A stretch of 64,000 nt of DNA from SG8-41 sp035456985 (GCA_035456985.1 DATICE010000162.1:92225-156224), one strand, 5' to 3'. Positions 42,943 through 51,667 are shown, numbered from the stretch's first letter. Numbers and translations: made by a program. Notes: a model not told the origin generated them from the letters alone.

Positions 42943-44709
42943 TTACCGGGGCGGAATCACCGGCAGGAGCACGTGCGCCGGGCGCTGCCGCCCCATGTGC
43001 AGCGTCACCTTGCCCCCGAAAACGGCCGGCGGCCGGTCGGTCTCGTCGTCGTGCACGAACGGGCCGCAGCCGCGCATCGGGTTCTTCATGTTGGAGAGCG
43101 TCGTCGCCTCGCCCTCCCACTCGTAGTCCTTGCCACGGATCGTGAGCGCGACGCGACAGCCCTTCGGCACCACGATGCAGGTCGGCCAGATCTCGACGTC
43201 GAGCTCGTAGATCCTCCCGGGCGTGAGCGGCTGTTTCCGGTCATGGGTATGGTACGGGCGGTACGGCCGCGAAAGTCTAGGGTCGAGCTTGCGGTGCGAT
43301 GCACGCAACCATCCCTGCCCGATCGGCGTGTGGGGATCGAGCGCGCCCTGGAACACGACTTCCTTGCCCTTCGGATCGAACACGCGCAGCACGGCGAAGA
43401 TGTCGGCGTCGGCCGTCGCCGAGGACACCCACAGCTTCAGCGCCGAGGGCCCGGTAATCTCGGTCGCTTTTTCGAGCGGCGGAGTGGAGAAGGTGACGCC
43501 TTCGCCCAGCCCGTCGTAAGTGACGGACTTCCCGGAGGCGGTCGGCTTGTTTGAAAGGCGCATTCCCCCAGGATCGAGATAGAACCTCGTCCATTTCGTG
43601 CGCTTGAGCGGCCACTCCTTCTCGTGGCGCTCGACGAATTTCTCGCCGGGATGGCGCACCTGCAAAAGGACCCGCGGCTGCCTGTCCCAGCCGTTCTTCC
43701 TGCCTTTCAGGAAATAATCGAAAAACTTCTTCTGCAGCTTCACCCCGTAGTCGGTGTAGAACGGCGCCCAGTGCGATCCGCCGTGGACTTCGAGCCACTT
43801 CTGCTTCGACGCCGCACGCGTGAAGCCCTCGAAATTGCCGCGCGGATGCAGGCCCTGCCCGCCCCAGTTGGCGGCGGATAAGAGCGGCGCTTTCACCTTC
43901 GACAGATCGCCCGTGCGCTCCCTGTAATAGGGGCCGATCAGCGGGTGCTCGAGCACGCCCACCCACATGTCGGCGCGGTTCTTCACGAGCTCGTCCTCGG
44001 GCAGTGTCTCCGGCCCGCATACCAGCTCCCCGGTCACGCGGCTTCTGGGTCCGCGCTCGCCGCGACCGTGCTGCACCGTCTTCACCTGCATGTCCTGCCA
44101 GTGTTTGCGGAAGGTGCAGGCGATGCCGCCGTGGCGCACCGAATCGCGGTAGTAGTCCACCCAGCCTTCCCACACGCACATTGCGGCGAGGTGCGGCGGC
44201 TGCAGCGCCGCCGCGCGCCACTGGCTGCTGGCGTAGTAGGAAATCCCGTTCAGCCCGACCTTGCCGTTGCACCACGGCTGGACGGCCGTCCATTCGATAC
44301 AGTTGTAGAAATCGCGGTTCTCGCGCGCGTTGTTGTGGTTGAGGAAGCCCGGCGAGCGCCCCGCGCCGCGCGAGTCCACGCGCACGCACACATAGCCGCT
44401 CGGCACCCATTTCTCCGGGTCCACGACCTCCCAGTTGGCGTACTTGTTGGTGGTGCCGGAAACGGCGTCGGGATTCTCGCGGCACATGATCTCCCACGCC
44501 GTCTTGTAGCCGTCCTGGAACGCGAGGCCCTTGCCGTACGGGCCGTAGCTCACGAGCGCCGGGTATTCGCCTTCCTGGAACGGCCGGAACACGTCGGCGC
44601 GCAGCACGATCCCGTCGTCCATCGGGATCGGCACGTCCCAGTCGATGCGCATGCCATCGCGCACTTCGCTCTTATACCCGTCCCTCCTCACCCGTGCCTC
44701 GTCACCCAT
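42943..44709 (-). CDS. CocE/NonD-family (X-Pro dipeptidyl-peptidase-like) hydrolase
   Basis: A 588-residue serine hydrolase. The alpha/beta domain begins IPMDDGIVLRADVFRP, and GKVGLNGISYYASSQW carries the nucleophile Ser of the GxSYxA elbow. The catalytic His is probably in VHGGSHWAPFY. A C-terminal jelly-roll domain (about 370-588) follows. Enzymes of this type hydrolyse esters such as cocaine, or cleave X-Pro peptides; the substrate here is unknown. The protein is about 40 percent similar by eye to the next gene. Its first codons are part of a 7-bp repeat array, so ATG 44652 is an alternative start. Confidence 0.88.
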   Translation of the reverse strand: MGDEARVRRDGYKSEVRDGMRIDWDVPIPMDDGIVLRADVFRPFQEGEYPALVSYGPYGKGLAFQDGYKTAWEIMCRENPDAVSGTTNKYANWEVVDPEKWVPSGYVCVRVDSRGAGRSPGFLNHNNARENRDFYNCIEWTAVQPWCNGKVGLNGISYYASSQWRAAALQPPHLAAMCVWEGWVDYYRDSVRHGGIACTFRKHWQDMQVKTVQHGRGERGPRSRVTGELVCGPETLPEDELVKNRADMWVGVLEHPLIGPYYRERTGDLSKVKAPLLSAANWGGQGLHPRGNFEGFTRAASKQKWLEVHGGSHWAPFYTDYGVKLQKKFFDYFLKGRKNGWDRQPRVLLQVRHPGEKFVERHEKEWPLKRTKWTRFYLDPGGMRLSNKPTASGKSVTYDGLGEGVTFSTPPLEKATEITGPSALKLWVSSATADADIFAVLRVFDPKGKEVVFQGALDPHTPIGQGWLRASHRKLDPRLSRPYRPYHTHDRKQPLTPGRIYELDVEIWPTCIVVPKGCRVALTIRGKDYEWEGEATTLSNMKNPMRGCGPFVHDDETDRPPAVFGGKVTLHMGRQRPAHVLLPVIPPR

Positions 44710-44735
44710 ATCTCGTCACCCTTATCTCGTCACTT
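44687..44735. repeat. Seven-unit 7-bp repeat array between the two CocE genes
   Basis: Alternating units of type GTCACCC and TTATCTC (CTCACCC, GTGCCTC, GTCACCC, ATATCTC, GTCACCC, TTATCTC, GTCACTT), so there is also a 14-bp period. The array contains the stop codon of the upstream CocE gene and the start codon of the downstream one. Confidence 0.85.
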
Positions 44736-46442
44736 CTTGGGCGGGATGATGGGCAGCAGCAAGTACGACTGCCTGTCTCCGCCGGAATAAATCGTATTCT
44801 CCGCTCCCGCGTTGTAGTCCGCGTGGTAGTGAGTGTAGGGCGCGCTGCCGACGCCGTCGCGCGGCTGGACGTCCACGCGCAGCCGGTGCCCCTGCGCGAG
44901 CACGATGCAGGTCGGCCAGATCTCGATCTGGCACTCGACCGGCTCGCCGGGCTTCAACCAGAGCCGCTCGTCGTGCGGATGGAACGGTCGGTAGGGGAGC
45001 GATTTCGCGGGATCGAGCTTGCGGTGCGAAGCGCGGAGCCAGCCTTTCGTGAGCGGCACCGGCTGGCCGTGCTGCCCGACTTCCCACACGTCTTTCCCGT
45101 CCGGGCCGATATTGCGCAGCGTCACGAAGACGTCCATGTCCTCCGTCGAGCTCGACACCCACAAGTTCATCATGAGAGGACCGGTGATCTCCGTGTCCTG
45201 CGGCATCGGCGCGGTCTGGAACGAAACCCCCAGCCGCCCGCCGCCGCCGTGCGTGGTCGACAGCGACGAGCCGGAAGCGACGCCCGCCTTGGTCATGGCG
45301 CTCGCGGGATAGGTCACCTTCGCCTCGGCCGCGGGGTTCTCGCGCACGAGCTCGCCCTCGGTCGCCATCTCGTCGTGACCCTGCTTGCGGTCGATCCGGA
45401 GGTGATACTTCGTCCAGCGCGTGCGCGCGAGCGGCCACTCCTTCTCGAACCGGAATGAATAGGGCTTCGAGCTTCCGCCGGTGCGGATCTCCAGCTTGAC
45501 CGGCGGCTCGTCCAGGATCCCGGTGTCGATGTCCTTCAGCCAGTAGTCCATCCACCGCAGCTGGTCCATGCGCCCTTCCTCCGAGTGGAAGGGGTGAAAG
45601 TGCGTACCGGTGTGGATGCGCAGCTTCTTCACTTTCGAAGCCGCGTTCATGTAGCCCTCGGTGTTGCCGCGCAAGTGCAGGGAAAACCCGCCCCAGTTGC
45701 CCACGCTGTAGAGCGGAACGTTGATGCGGTCCCAGCGCGCGCTGCACAGGCGCCAGTACTCGGAATCGAGGTCGTTTCGCATCATGTTCCAGAGCATGTC
45801 GTTCTGGAACGCGTCCGGGTTGTAGGCGCGCGGGCGTCCGAGCAGGTGATGCGCGGTGTGCGTAAGCCACCAGTTGCCGATGAAGCCGAGCGCGAAGATG
45901 CCGCCGTGGTAGGCCTGGTCGCGGTACTGGTCCGCCCTGCCCTCCCACGGCATGATGCATTTCAGCGACGGCGGCTGCAGGTTCGCGACGCGCCACTGCG
46001 AGCTCGCGTGGTAGGAGATGCCGAGGGTGCCGAGCTTGCCCGAGCACCACGGCTGCTTCGCGATCCACTCGATCGCGTCATAGAAGTCCACGCTCTCCTG
46101 ATACGAGCTGGGATCCGACTTGCCGGGCGACTTGCCGGTGCCGCGCGAATCCACGCGCACGCAGGCGTAGCCGCGCGGGCACCACCACTCGGGATTCACC
46201 GTCTCCCAGTTCATGTAGGGATTCGCCTTCTCCTCGAGGTCCGCCGGCGGGACCCACAGCTTGTCCTTCTGATAGACGCTGATGTTCATGATCGCGGGGA
46301 AGCGCTCGGCGCCCCCGTCCGGGCGGAAGATGTCGGCATAGAGCGCCGTGCCGTCCCGCAGCGGGATCTTCACATCCTTCTCGACGATCAACCTGTAATC
46401 CTTCGGCTGGGATACGCGCGCGGCTTTTTCCGGGGCAGTCAT
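44730..46442 (-). CDS. CocE/NonD-family hydrolase, second paralogue
   Basis: A 570-residue relative of the preceding gene. VKIPLRDGTALYADIFRPDG starts the alpha/beta domain, KLGTLGISYHASSQWRVAN has the Ser elbow, and HTGTHFHPFHSEEGRMD gives likely catalytic His residues. The jelly-roll C-terminus contains GWLRASHRKLDPAKSLPYRP, nearly identical to its neighbour. There is no signal peptide, so it is cytoplasmic. It is 38 bases downstream of an SDR gene and probably in one unit with Bug-SDR-CocE-CocE. The substrate is unknown. Confidence 0.88.
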   Translation of the reverse strand: MTAPEKAARVSQPKDYRLIVEKDVKIPLRDGTALYADIFRPDGGAERFPAIMNISVYQKDKLWVPPADLEEKANPYMNWETVNPEWWCPRGYACVRVDSRGTGKSPGKSDPSSYQESVDFYDAIEWIAKQPWCSGKLGTLGISYHASSQWRVANLQPPSLKCIMPWEGRADQYRDQAYHGGIFALGFIGNWWLTHTAHHLLGRPRAYNPDAFQNDMLWNMMRNDLDSEYWRLCSARWDRINVPLYSVGNWGGFSLHLRGNTEGYMNAASKVKKLRIHTGTHFHPFHSEEGRMDQLRWMDYWLKDIDTGILDEPPVKLEIRTGGSSKPYSFRFEKEWPLARTRWTKYHLRIDRKQGHDEMATEGELVRENPAAEAKVTYPASAMTKAGVASGSSLSTTHGGGGRLGVSFQTAPMPQDTEITGPLMMNLWVSSSTEDMDVFVTLRNIGPDGKDVWEVGQHGQPVPLTKGWLRASHRKLDPAKSLPYRPFHPHDERLWLKPGEPVECQIEIWPTCIVLAQGHRLRVDVQPRDGVGSAPYTHYHADYNAGAENTIYSGGDRQSYLLLPIIPPKK

Positions 46443-46480
46443 GATCTCTCCCAAATTCCTGTTGATGGATCGCCTGAACA

Positions 46481-47245
46481 CTAATAGGACGTCAATCCGC
46501 CGTCGAGCACCAGCGTCTGCCCGGTAATGTATGCCGCCTGCGGACTCGCGAGGTAGCACGCCATGGCCGCCACCTCGCCGGTCGTGCCGAAGCGGCGGAA
46601 CGGAATGCGCTCGATCATCGCTTTCCGGGCTTCCGGATGCGCCGAAAAATATTCGGCGCGCGACGGAGTATCCACCGTGCCCGGAGCGATCGCGTTGACA
46701 CGGATGCCGTGCTCCGCCCACTCGATCGCAAGCATCCGCGTCATCTGGACGATGCCCGCCTTGGAAATTCCGTAGGTCGAGCGCTGCGCGTAACCGACCA
46801 TGCCATGGGTCGAGGCAAGGTTGATGAGGCAGCCCGTGCGCCCGGCCGCGATGAGGTGCCGCCCCATCTGCTGGCTCATGAAAAAGGTCCCGGTCAGGTT
46901 GACCGCCATCACCTCGTCCCATTCCTGCGGGGTCACTTCGAGCGCTCCACGCCGCAGCGTGACGGCGGCGTTGTTGATCAGCGCGTCCAGGTGACCGAAC
47001 GCGCCGACGGCCTGCGCCGTCGCCCGCTCGATGCTCGGCTGGGAGCGCAGATCGAGTTCGACGGGAACGCCCCGCGCGCCGGCTGCAGCGATTCTCTCCA
47101 GCGTTCCGGCGAGCTTTTCCACCCGGCGCGACGTGACCGCCACGTCGCAGCCATCGAGGGCGAGCGCGACCGCGATCTCCGCGCCCAGCCCCTGCGACGC
47201 GCCCGTCACGAGCGCAGTTCGCCGCTCCTTTGCCTCACCGCCCAT
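46481..47245 (-). CDS. Short-chain dehydrogenase/reductase (SDR)
   Basis: A classical SDR of about 254 residues. TALVTGASQGLGAEIAVAL is the TGxxxGxG nucleotide loop, and LINNAAVTLRRG is the NAG-type motif. Catalytic residues are Ser in LINLASTHGMVG and Tyr/Lys in STYGISKAG; VNAIAPGTVDTP follows. VAVTSRR at the end of beta2 suggests NADP preference (inference). The start is ATG 47245 or the GTG one codon earlier, inside a 7-bp repeat. The substrate is unknown. Confidence 0.92.
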   Translation of the reverse strand: MGGEAKERRTALVTGASQGLGAEIAVALALDGCDVAVTSRRVEKLAGTLERIAAAGARGVPVELDLRSQPSIERATAQAVGAFGHLDALINNAAVTLRRGALEVTPQEWDEVMAVNLTGTFFMSQQMGRHLIAAGRTGCLINLASTHGMVGYAQRSTYGISKAGIVQMTRMLAIEWAEHGIRVNAIAPGTVDTPSRAEYFSAHPEARKAMIERIPFRRFGTTGEVAAMACYLASPQAAYITGQTLVLDGGLTSY

Positions 47246-47257
47246 CACTCATCACTC
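47244..47257. repeat. 7-bp tandem repeat CATCACT x2
   Basis: Two perfect copies overlap the SDR start codon and the stop codon of the Bug gene upstream of it. Confidence 0.65.
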
Positions 47258-48238
47258 AACTTTGATGTTCGCCGCTTTCACCACCTTGGTCCATGTCACG
47301 ACCTCGCGCCGGATCAGCTCAGCAAAAGCTTCGGGCGTGTTGGTCACCGGCTCGACGCCGGCGCTTGCGAACCGGCTGCTGACTTCCGGAGATTTCAACT
47401 GCTTCACGACCTCCGCCTGCGTCTTCGTCACGATCGCCCGCGGCGTCCCGCCCGGGAAGACCAGCCCGTACCACACGTCGAAGGCGTATCCCGGCACACC
47501 GGACTCGGCGACAGTCGGCAGCTCCGGCGCGACTCCGGCCCGCTTCGCGCCGGTCACGGCAAGCGCCTTCAACCTGCCGCTTTTGGCATGCGGCAGCACC
47601 GTCGCGAGACCCGCCATCGCGATCTGGAGCTCCCCGCCCATGAGCGCCGTGATGGCGGGATTGCTGCCTTTATACGGCACATGCAGCATCGAGAAGCCGC
47701 CGTTTATCATCAGCAGCTCGGTGCCCAGATGCGAAGCGGTGCCGCTGCCGCCGGAGCCGTAGCTGATGGAGCCGGGCTTCGCCTTGGCGAGCGCGACGAG
47801 ATCCTTGATCGACCGGACCGGCAGGGTATTGGCGGCGGCCACGACGAAGGGCTGCACCGCGGCGAGCGAGATCGGCGTCAGGTCCTTCAGCGGATCGAAG
47901 CCCAGATTGCTGCGCACGGCGGGGGCGAACGAGAGATGGCCAACGCTCCCCAGCAGCATGGTATAGCCGTCCGGAGCGGATTGCTTTGCCACGATCATGA
48001 CACCGGCAATTCCCCCGGCGCCGCCGCGATTGTCCACCACCACGGTCTGGCCCCACGCATCGGTAAGCCCCTGCGCGATCATGCGCGCGATGATGTCGGT
48101 GCCGCCGCCTGGCGCGCTCGGCACTACCAGGCGGATCGACTTGTTCGGGTAACCGGCGGCGGGCTGCGTTTTCTGAGCGACCGCCGGCAGCGCGGTAGCG
48201 ATGCACAATGCAATCAGCAACCGGATGAATGGCTTCAC
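47252..48238 (-). CDS. Bug/TctC-family periplasmic substrate-binding protein
   Basis: A 328-residue receptor with a signal peptide ending LPAVAQK. Ligand loops are IRLVVPSAPGGGTDIIARMI, VVDNRGGAGGIAGVMI and YGSGGSGTASHLGTEL. It is the first gene of a probable unit with the SDR and the two CocE hydrolases, which makes a shared ligand or catabolic route plausible. No TctAB membrane genes lie nearby. Confidence 0.92.
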   Translation of the reverse strand: MKPFIRLLIALCIATALPAVAQKTQPAAGYPNKSIRLVVPSAPGGGTDIIARMIAQGLTDAWGQTVVVDNRGGAGGIAGVMIVAKQSAPDGYTMLLGSVGHLSFAPAVRSNLGFDPLKDLTPISLAAVQPFVVAAANTLPVRSIKDLVALAKAKPGSISYGSGGSGTASHLGTELLMINGGFSMLHVPYKGSNPAITALMGGELQIAMAGLATVLPHAKSGRLKALAVTGAKRAGVAPELPTVAESGVPGYAFDVWYGLVFPGGTPRAIVTKTQAEVVKQLKSPEVSSRFASAGVEPVTNTPEAFAELIRREVVTWTKVVKAANIKVE

Positions 48239-48276
48239 GTGAGCCCTCCTCTGTTCGCGCCCGTTGCGAGCGCTTG

Positions 48277-48297
48277 CCCGGCGTGTGCCGGGATGAC
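48277..48297. repeat. Diverged palindromic element CCCGGC...GCCGGGATGAC
   Basis: A shorter, altered relative of the element at 48811-48838, located in the divergent region between the Bug gene and the carboxymuconolactone decarboxylase gene. Confidence 0.45.
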
Positions 48298-48375
48298 ATG
48301 ATCACACAAAAACCGGCCGCGAAATATCCCGCGCCGCACTGTCGAATCACATTCCATACTGTGAGACTTCCCACC

Positions 48376-48810
48376 ATGAAAACAGCGAAATCACGCGTCT
48401 ACCGCGGCCGCTTCGAGCACGGCATGCGGGTACTGAAGAGGATGGGCCGGCAGAACCTGATGCTGAACCAGAAGGCGCTTTCCCCCGAGATGTACGAGAT
48501 GTCGGTCGGGCATCTTTTCGGCGACGTCTGGGGGCGCCCTGGGCTCTCGCTGCGCGACCGCCAGCTCGTCACGCTCGCCGCCAACATCGCGATGGCGCGC
48601 CCGACCGGTAACCACTCTCATTATTTGAGCGCACTGCGCCTCGGCATCACCAAGCGCCAGATCATCGAGGTGATGATCCAGGTTGGGCACTACTGCGGCT
48701 GGCCGACCCTCTCCAACGCCGTGCGCCAGTTCACCGACATCCTCGAGGAGGAAAAGGAGCGGAAGAAAGCAAAGCGTGAAGGCAGGCCGTTCCGCTCCCG
48801 GCTGCTTTGA
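48376..48810 (+). CDS. Carboxymuconolactone decarboxylase family protein (AhpD-like)
   Basis: A 144-residue all-helical protein. SVGHLFGDVWGRPGLSLRDR leads into RQLVTLAANIAMARPTGNHS and HYLSALRLGITKRQIIEVMI, with the conserved YCGWPTLSNAV near the end. The CxxC of AhpD peroxidases is absent, so a decarboxylase-like or non-redox role is more likely. Related proteins act in protocatechuate catabolism. The gene diverges from the Bug unit. A basic tail (KAKREGRPFRSRLL) ends the protein. Confidence 0.88.
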   Translation: MKTAKSRVYRGRFEHGMRVLKRMGRQNLMLNQKALSPEMYEMSVGHLFGDVWGRPGLSLRDRQLVTLAANIAMARPTGNHSHYLSALRLGITKRQIIEVMIQVGHYCGWPTLSNAVRQFTDILEEEKERKKAKREGRPFRSRLL

Positions 48811-48838
48811 TGTCATCCCCGCGAAGGCGGGGATCCAG
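48811..48838. repeat. Palindromic intergenic element (CCCCGC...GCGGGG type), copy 2
   Basis: TGTCATCCCCGC, a 4-base loop and GCGGGGATCCAG fill the gap between the convergent genes ending at 48810 and 48846. The hairpin could also act as a terminator although no T-run follows. Confidence 0.75.
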
Positions 48839-48845
48839 TGTCGGT

Positions 48846-49712
48846 CTAGAAGCCGAAGAGCTTCTGCGGGTTGTCGACGAGGATCTTCTTCCGGGTCGCC
48901 GCGTCGGGGGCCCACTGCCCGAGCAGGTTGAAGAGCTCGACCGACCCCACCTTGTCGGCAAACGAGAGGTGGGGGTAGTCGCTGCCCCAGATGATGCGGT
49001 CGGGCGCGGCCTCGGTGATCGCCCGCGCCATCGGCGCCGCGTCGGCGAATCCCGGAGTAACCGACATGCGATAGGTGCCGGTGAACTTCACCCAGCAGCG
49101 GCGCTCGCCGGATCGGACCATGCCGAGAAATTCCCGGAAGCCCGGCTGCTGTGGGCCGTCCTTCGCGAGGAACATTCCCATGTGGGCGACGCTGAACCGG
49201 GATTTGAGCCTTCCCATCACCGGCAGGAGCTCGCGCGTCAGCCAGCCGGGAGTGAGAAAGTCGAGCATCCAGCCGACCTCGGAGAGCCGCGCGTCGAGCC
49301 TCTCGATGCGCGCGATCAACGTCCTCGAAAACCCCGGCTCCGGCGGTTTGATCGGGTTGACGTTGATGCGCACGCCGCGCACGCCCGCGCGATCCAGCCG
49401 CTCGATCTCCGCGTCGGGCGCGTTCTCGTCGATGTCCACGATGCCGCGACACCTCGCAACCCCGACCTCGTGCATGGCATCGAGCATGCACGCGTTGTCG
49501 CGCCCGTACGCGCTCGGCTGAACAAAGACATAGCGCTCGACGCCGAGATGCCGCGCGAGCTTGAGGTATTCCCCGAGCGGCGCGAGCGGCGGCTTATAAC
49601 GGATGTCCGTCCCGTACGGATAGCGCTCCGCCGGGCCGAAAACGTGGAAGTGACTGTCGCAGGAAAGCGGCGGCGCCTTGAATGCCGGCGCGCCTTCCTC
49701 TCCCGCGCTCAC
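48846..49712 (-). CDS. Amidohydrolase of the 2-pyrone-4,6-dicarboxylate hydrolase (LigI)-like family
   Basis: A 288-residue TIM-barrel hydrolase. SCDSHFHVFGPAERYPYG has the HxH metal-site motif of the family. FVQPSAYGRDNACMLDAM follows, then VRGVRINVNP, FSVAHMGMFLAKDG and IIWGSDYPHLSF with the conserved Asp. LigI opens the lactone ring of a pyrone dicarboxylate in protocatechuate and gallate degradation, and relatives act on other lactones. The GTG start overlaps the stop of the permease gene (GTGA), so it is translated with it. The substrate is inferred only. Confidence 0.85.
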   Translation of the reverse strand: MSAGEEGAPAFKAPPLSCDSHFHVFGPAERYPYGTDIRYKPPLAPLGEYLKLARHLGVERYVFVQPSAYGRDNACMLDAMHEVGVARCRGIVDIDENAPDAEIERLDRAGVRGVRINVNPIKPPEPGFSRTLIARIERLDARLSEVGWMLDFLTPGWLTRELLPVMGRLKSRFSVAHMGMFLAKDGPQQPGFREFLGMVRSGERRCWVKFTGTYRMSVTPGFADAAPMARAITEAAPDRIIWGSDYPHLSFADKVGSVELFNLLGQWAPDAATRKKILVDNPQKLFGF

Positions 49713-50524
49713 GCGCGCACGCTCTCGCGTCGCGCCGAGCGCATCGCCAGCGCAAATGCCAGGACCATGGCGATGACCACGAAGACGCCGAGCGTGAGTC
49801 CCAGGCCTTCGAGGCTCGCATCGAGCCCCGGCAGGTGGAGCCGAACGATGCCGAGGCCAGCGATGGCGAAGCTCAGGGCCGCCACCGCGAGGCTCATGAT
49901 GCGCGAGGCGACCGCGGCGCGGCGGTCGGCCCGCTGGATCAGCCGGCTCATGCAGTAACCGTTCACCGTGTCGGTCGCGATCATCCCCGCGGTGAACACG
50001 AGCCCCAGCACGGCGGCGAAGAACCAACCGGCGATGCTCGAGCCCGTGATCGAGAACAGCATCGCCTGGCTGATGGTATCGAAGGAAAGCGCGAACGCCG
50101 CGCCGACCGAAGCCATCACCGCCGGATGGCTCGTCTCCACCAGGCGGCGGAAAAGACGGTTCTTCAGACCCACCGATCCCACGATTTCACCAGGACGGGC
50201 GCGAAACACCGCCGCCAGGTTGGCCGCAGCGAGCGCGAGCAGGAACAGGATGGAAGACCCGGCGCCGGTCAGCTCGAGCCATTGCGGCGCCTGCCAGTCG
50301 CGCGCCACGGTGGCGACGACCACCGTGACGAGCGTGACGACGGCACCGTGGCCAAGCGAAAACAGGAGCCCCGAGAGCCGCGCGAGCCGCGGGCGCCGCG
50401 CGGCGTTGAAGCGCGCCATCCCGTCGATCGTGACCAGGTGGTCGGGATCCGCCCCGTGCTTGAGCCCCAGGAAGAAAACGAGCGCGGCGAGCGCGAGCCA
50501 GTCGTGCGGCGGGTTCTCCATCAT
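49709..50524 (-). CDS. NiCoT-family nickel/cobalt permease (HoxN/NixA-like)
   Basis: A 271-residue inner-membrane protein with seven or eight hydrophobic segments. FLGLKHGADPDHLVTIDG near the N-terminus corresponds to the H-A-x-D-A-D-H metal signature of NiCoT carriers, with one change. LFSLGHGAVVTLVTVVVAT and ALSFDTISQAMLF match two further conserved regions. It imports Ni2+ or Co2+. It overlaps by four bases both the upstream binding protein gene and the downstream amidohydrolase gene, so metal uptake is tied to this catabolic cluster. No cobalamin riboswitch was seen. Confidence 0.85.
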   Translation of the reverse strand: MMENPPHDWLALAALVFFLGLKHGADPDHLVTIDGMARFNAARRPRLARLSGLLFSLGHGAVVTLVTVVVATVARDWQAPQWLELTGAGSSILFLLALAAANLAAVFRARPGEIVGSVGLKNRLFRRLVETSHPAVMASVGAAFALSFDTISQAMLFSITGSSIAGWFFAAVLGLVFTAGMIATDTVNGYCMSRLIQRADRRAAVASRIMSLAVAALSFAIAGLGIVRLHLPGLDASLEGLGLTLGVFVVIAMVLAFALAMRSARRESVRA

Positions 50525-51567
50525 TTCTTAAGAAACAATTCGTCCCACAGCTTGTCCCACTTCGCCGATTCATCGACTACCGCAACCACGTCGAGATAGG
50601 TGTGATCGAAGTCGGTGAGCTTCGACTTGATCTTCCGGTTCACCGGCGGGCGTCCCATGGACTCGTAGAGCCTCTGCCCATCCTCGGCGGACAAGACGAA
50701 ATCTGCGAACAGCAGGGCAGCCGCCGGGTGCGGCGCGTTCTTGGCGATGCCGAGGCCCTGCGGGCGCGCGATGGCGTCGATCGGCGCGAAATCGATGGGT
50801 GCGCCCTTGCGCTTCAGCGTCTCCACATTGGCGCTGTAGGCAGTCAGGCCGATCGGGATCTCGCCTGCGGCGATGAGCTGGGCAAGCAGCACGTGGCCCT
50901 TGCGCACCTCCGGCCGCATCTCCGAGAGCTTGCGGAAGAACGCCATGCCGTCTGCCTCTCCCCATTTCTTTACCAGCGTCGCCATCCATTCAGCGTCCCC
51001 CGCCTCGATGCCGAGCTTGCCCTTCCATTTCGGGTCGGCGAAACCTTTGATGCTATTCGGCAGGTCCTCGCGCTTCACCAGGTTCGTGTTGTAGCCCACG
51101 ACGAAAAACTGCAGCCGGTCGGGCATCCACAGGCGATGCCGCGGAATACTCGCCGCGGGGAGATCCGCGGCGTGCGGCGTGAAATACGTCGTCAGGATCT
51201 GCTCGCGCGCCAGCGCCTCCATCTCGGGGCCGTTGGTCGCGATCACGTCCACCGCATGACGCCCCGCCTGCGCCTCGGTCACGGCTCTCTGGACGACGCG
51301 CTCGGACTGGCTCCGCCAGAGCTCGACCTTGATGCCGTACTTCTTTTCGAAGGCCGCCGCGAGCGGCTTTGATTCCGTCGGGGCAAGCGAGGTATAGATC
51401 GCCAGCGTGCCTTCCTGCTTTGCCTGACCAAGGAGCCGCTCGCCGCGATCCGGACCCTGGTAGGAGAGTATTTCTGCGGCCTTGGCCGGGGCCTGGGCCA
51501 GCGCGGCCTCCGGCGGCAGCGCCGCGGCGAGCGCGCCTGCAACAACCATCGCCAACATTGTCTTCAT
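50521..51567 (-). CDS. ABC-transporter periplasmic binding protein, Fe3+/thiamine/phosphonate type
   Basis: A 348-residue receptor of the type II fold. The signal peptide ends AALAQAPA. ILSYQGPDRGERLLGQAKQE at the N-terminus and VQRAVTEAQAGRHAVDVIAT match the family and closely resemble the second receptor at 59017 (QGPDREQRLIEGAKKEG). No permease is on this strand. The permease and ATPase at 54966-57798 are presumably shared. It is the first gene of the leftward operon. The ligand could be a metal chelate or an organic acid. Confidence 0.87.
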   Translation of the reverse strand: MKTMLAMVVAGALAAALPPEAALAQAPAKAAEILSYQGPDRGERLLGQAKQEGTLAIYTSLAPTESKPLAAAFEKKYGIKVELWRSQSERVVQRAVTEAQAGRHAVDVIATNGPEMEALAREQILTTYFTPHAADLPAASIPRHRLWMPDRLQFFVVGYNTNLVKREDLPNSIKGFADPKWKGKLGIEAGDAEWMATLVKKWGEADGMAFFRKLSEMRPEVRKGHVLLAQLIAAGEIPIGLTAYSANVETLKRKGAPIDFAPIDAIARPQGLGIAKNAPHPAAALLFADFVLSAEDGQRLYESMGRPPVNRKIKSKLTDFDHTYLDVVAVVDESAKWDKLWDELFLKK

Positions 51568-51638
51568 GGTGATTTTCTCCTCAGTTTCCGGTTGCAGGCG
51601 CCGCGCAACGCAAGCGGTATCGGCGGCTCGCGGCGTGT

Positions 51639-51667
51639 TTGTTCTGCCGGTGGACGTACACTAATAT
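51639..51667 (+). promoter_or_regulatory. Candidate sigma70-like promoter of the ubiD operon
   Basis: TTGTTC, a 17-base spacer and TAATAT lie 41 bases upstream of the ubiD-type ATG. Boxes match the consensus in 3 to 4 of 6 positions each. The site is in the 140-bp divergent region that separates the two operons. Confidence 0.4.
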
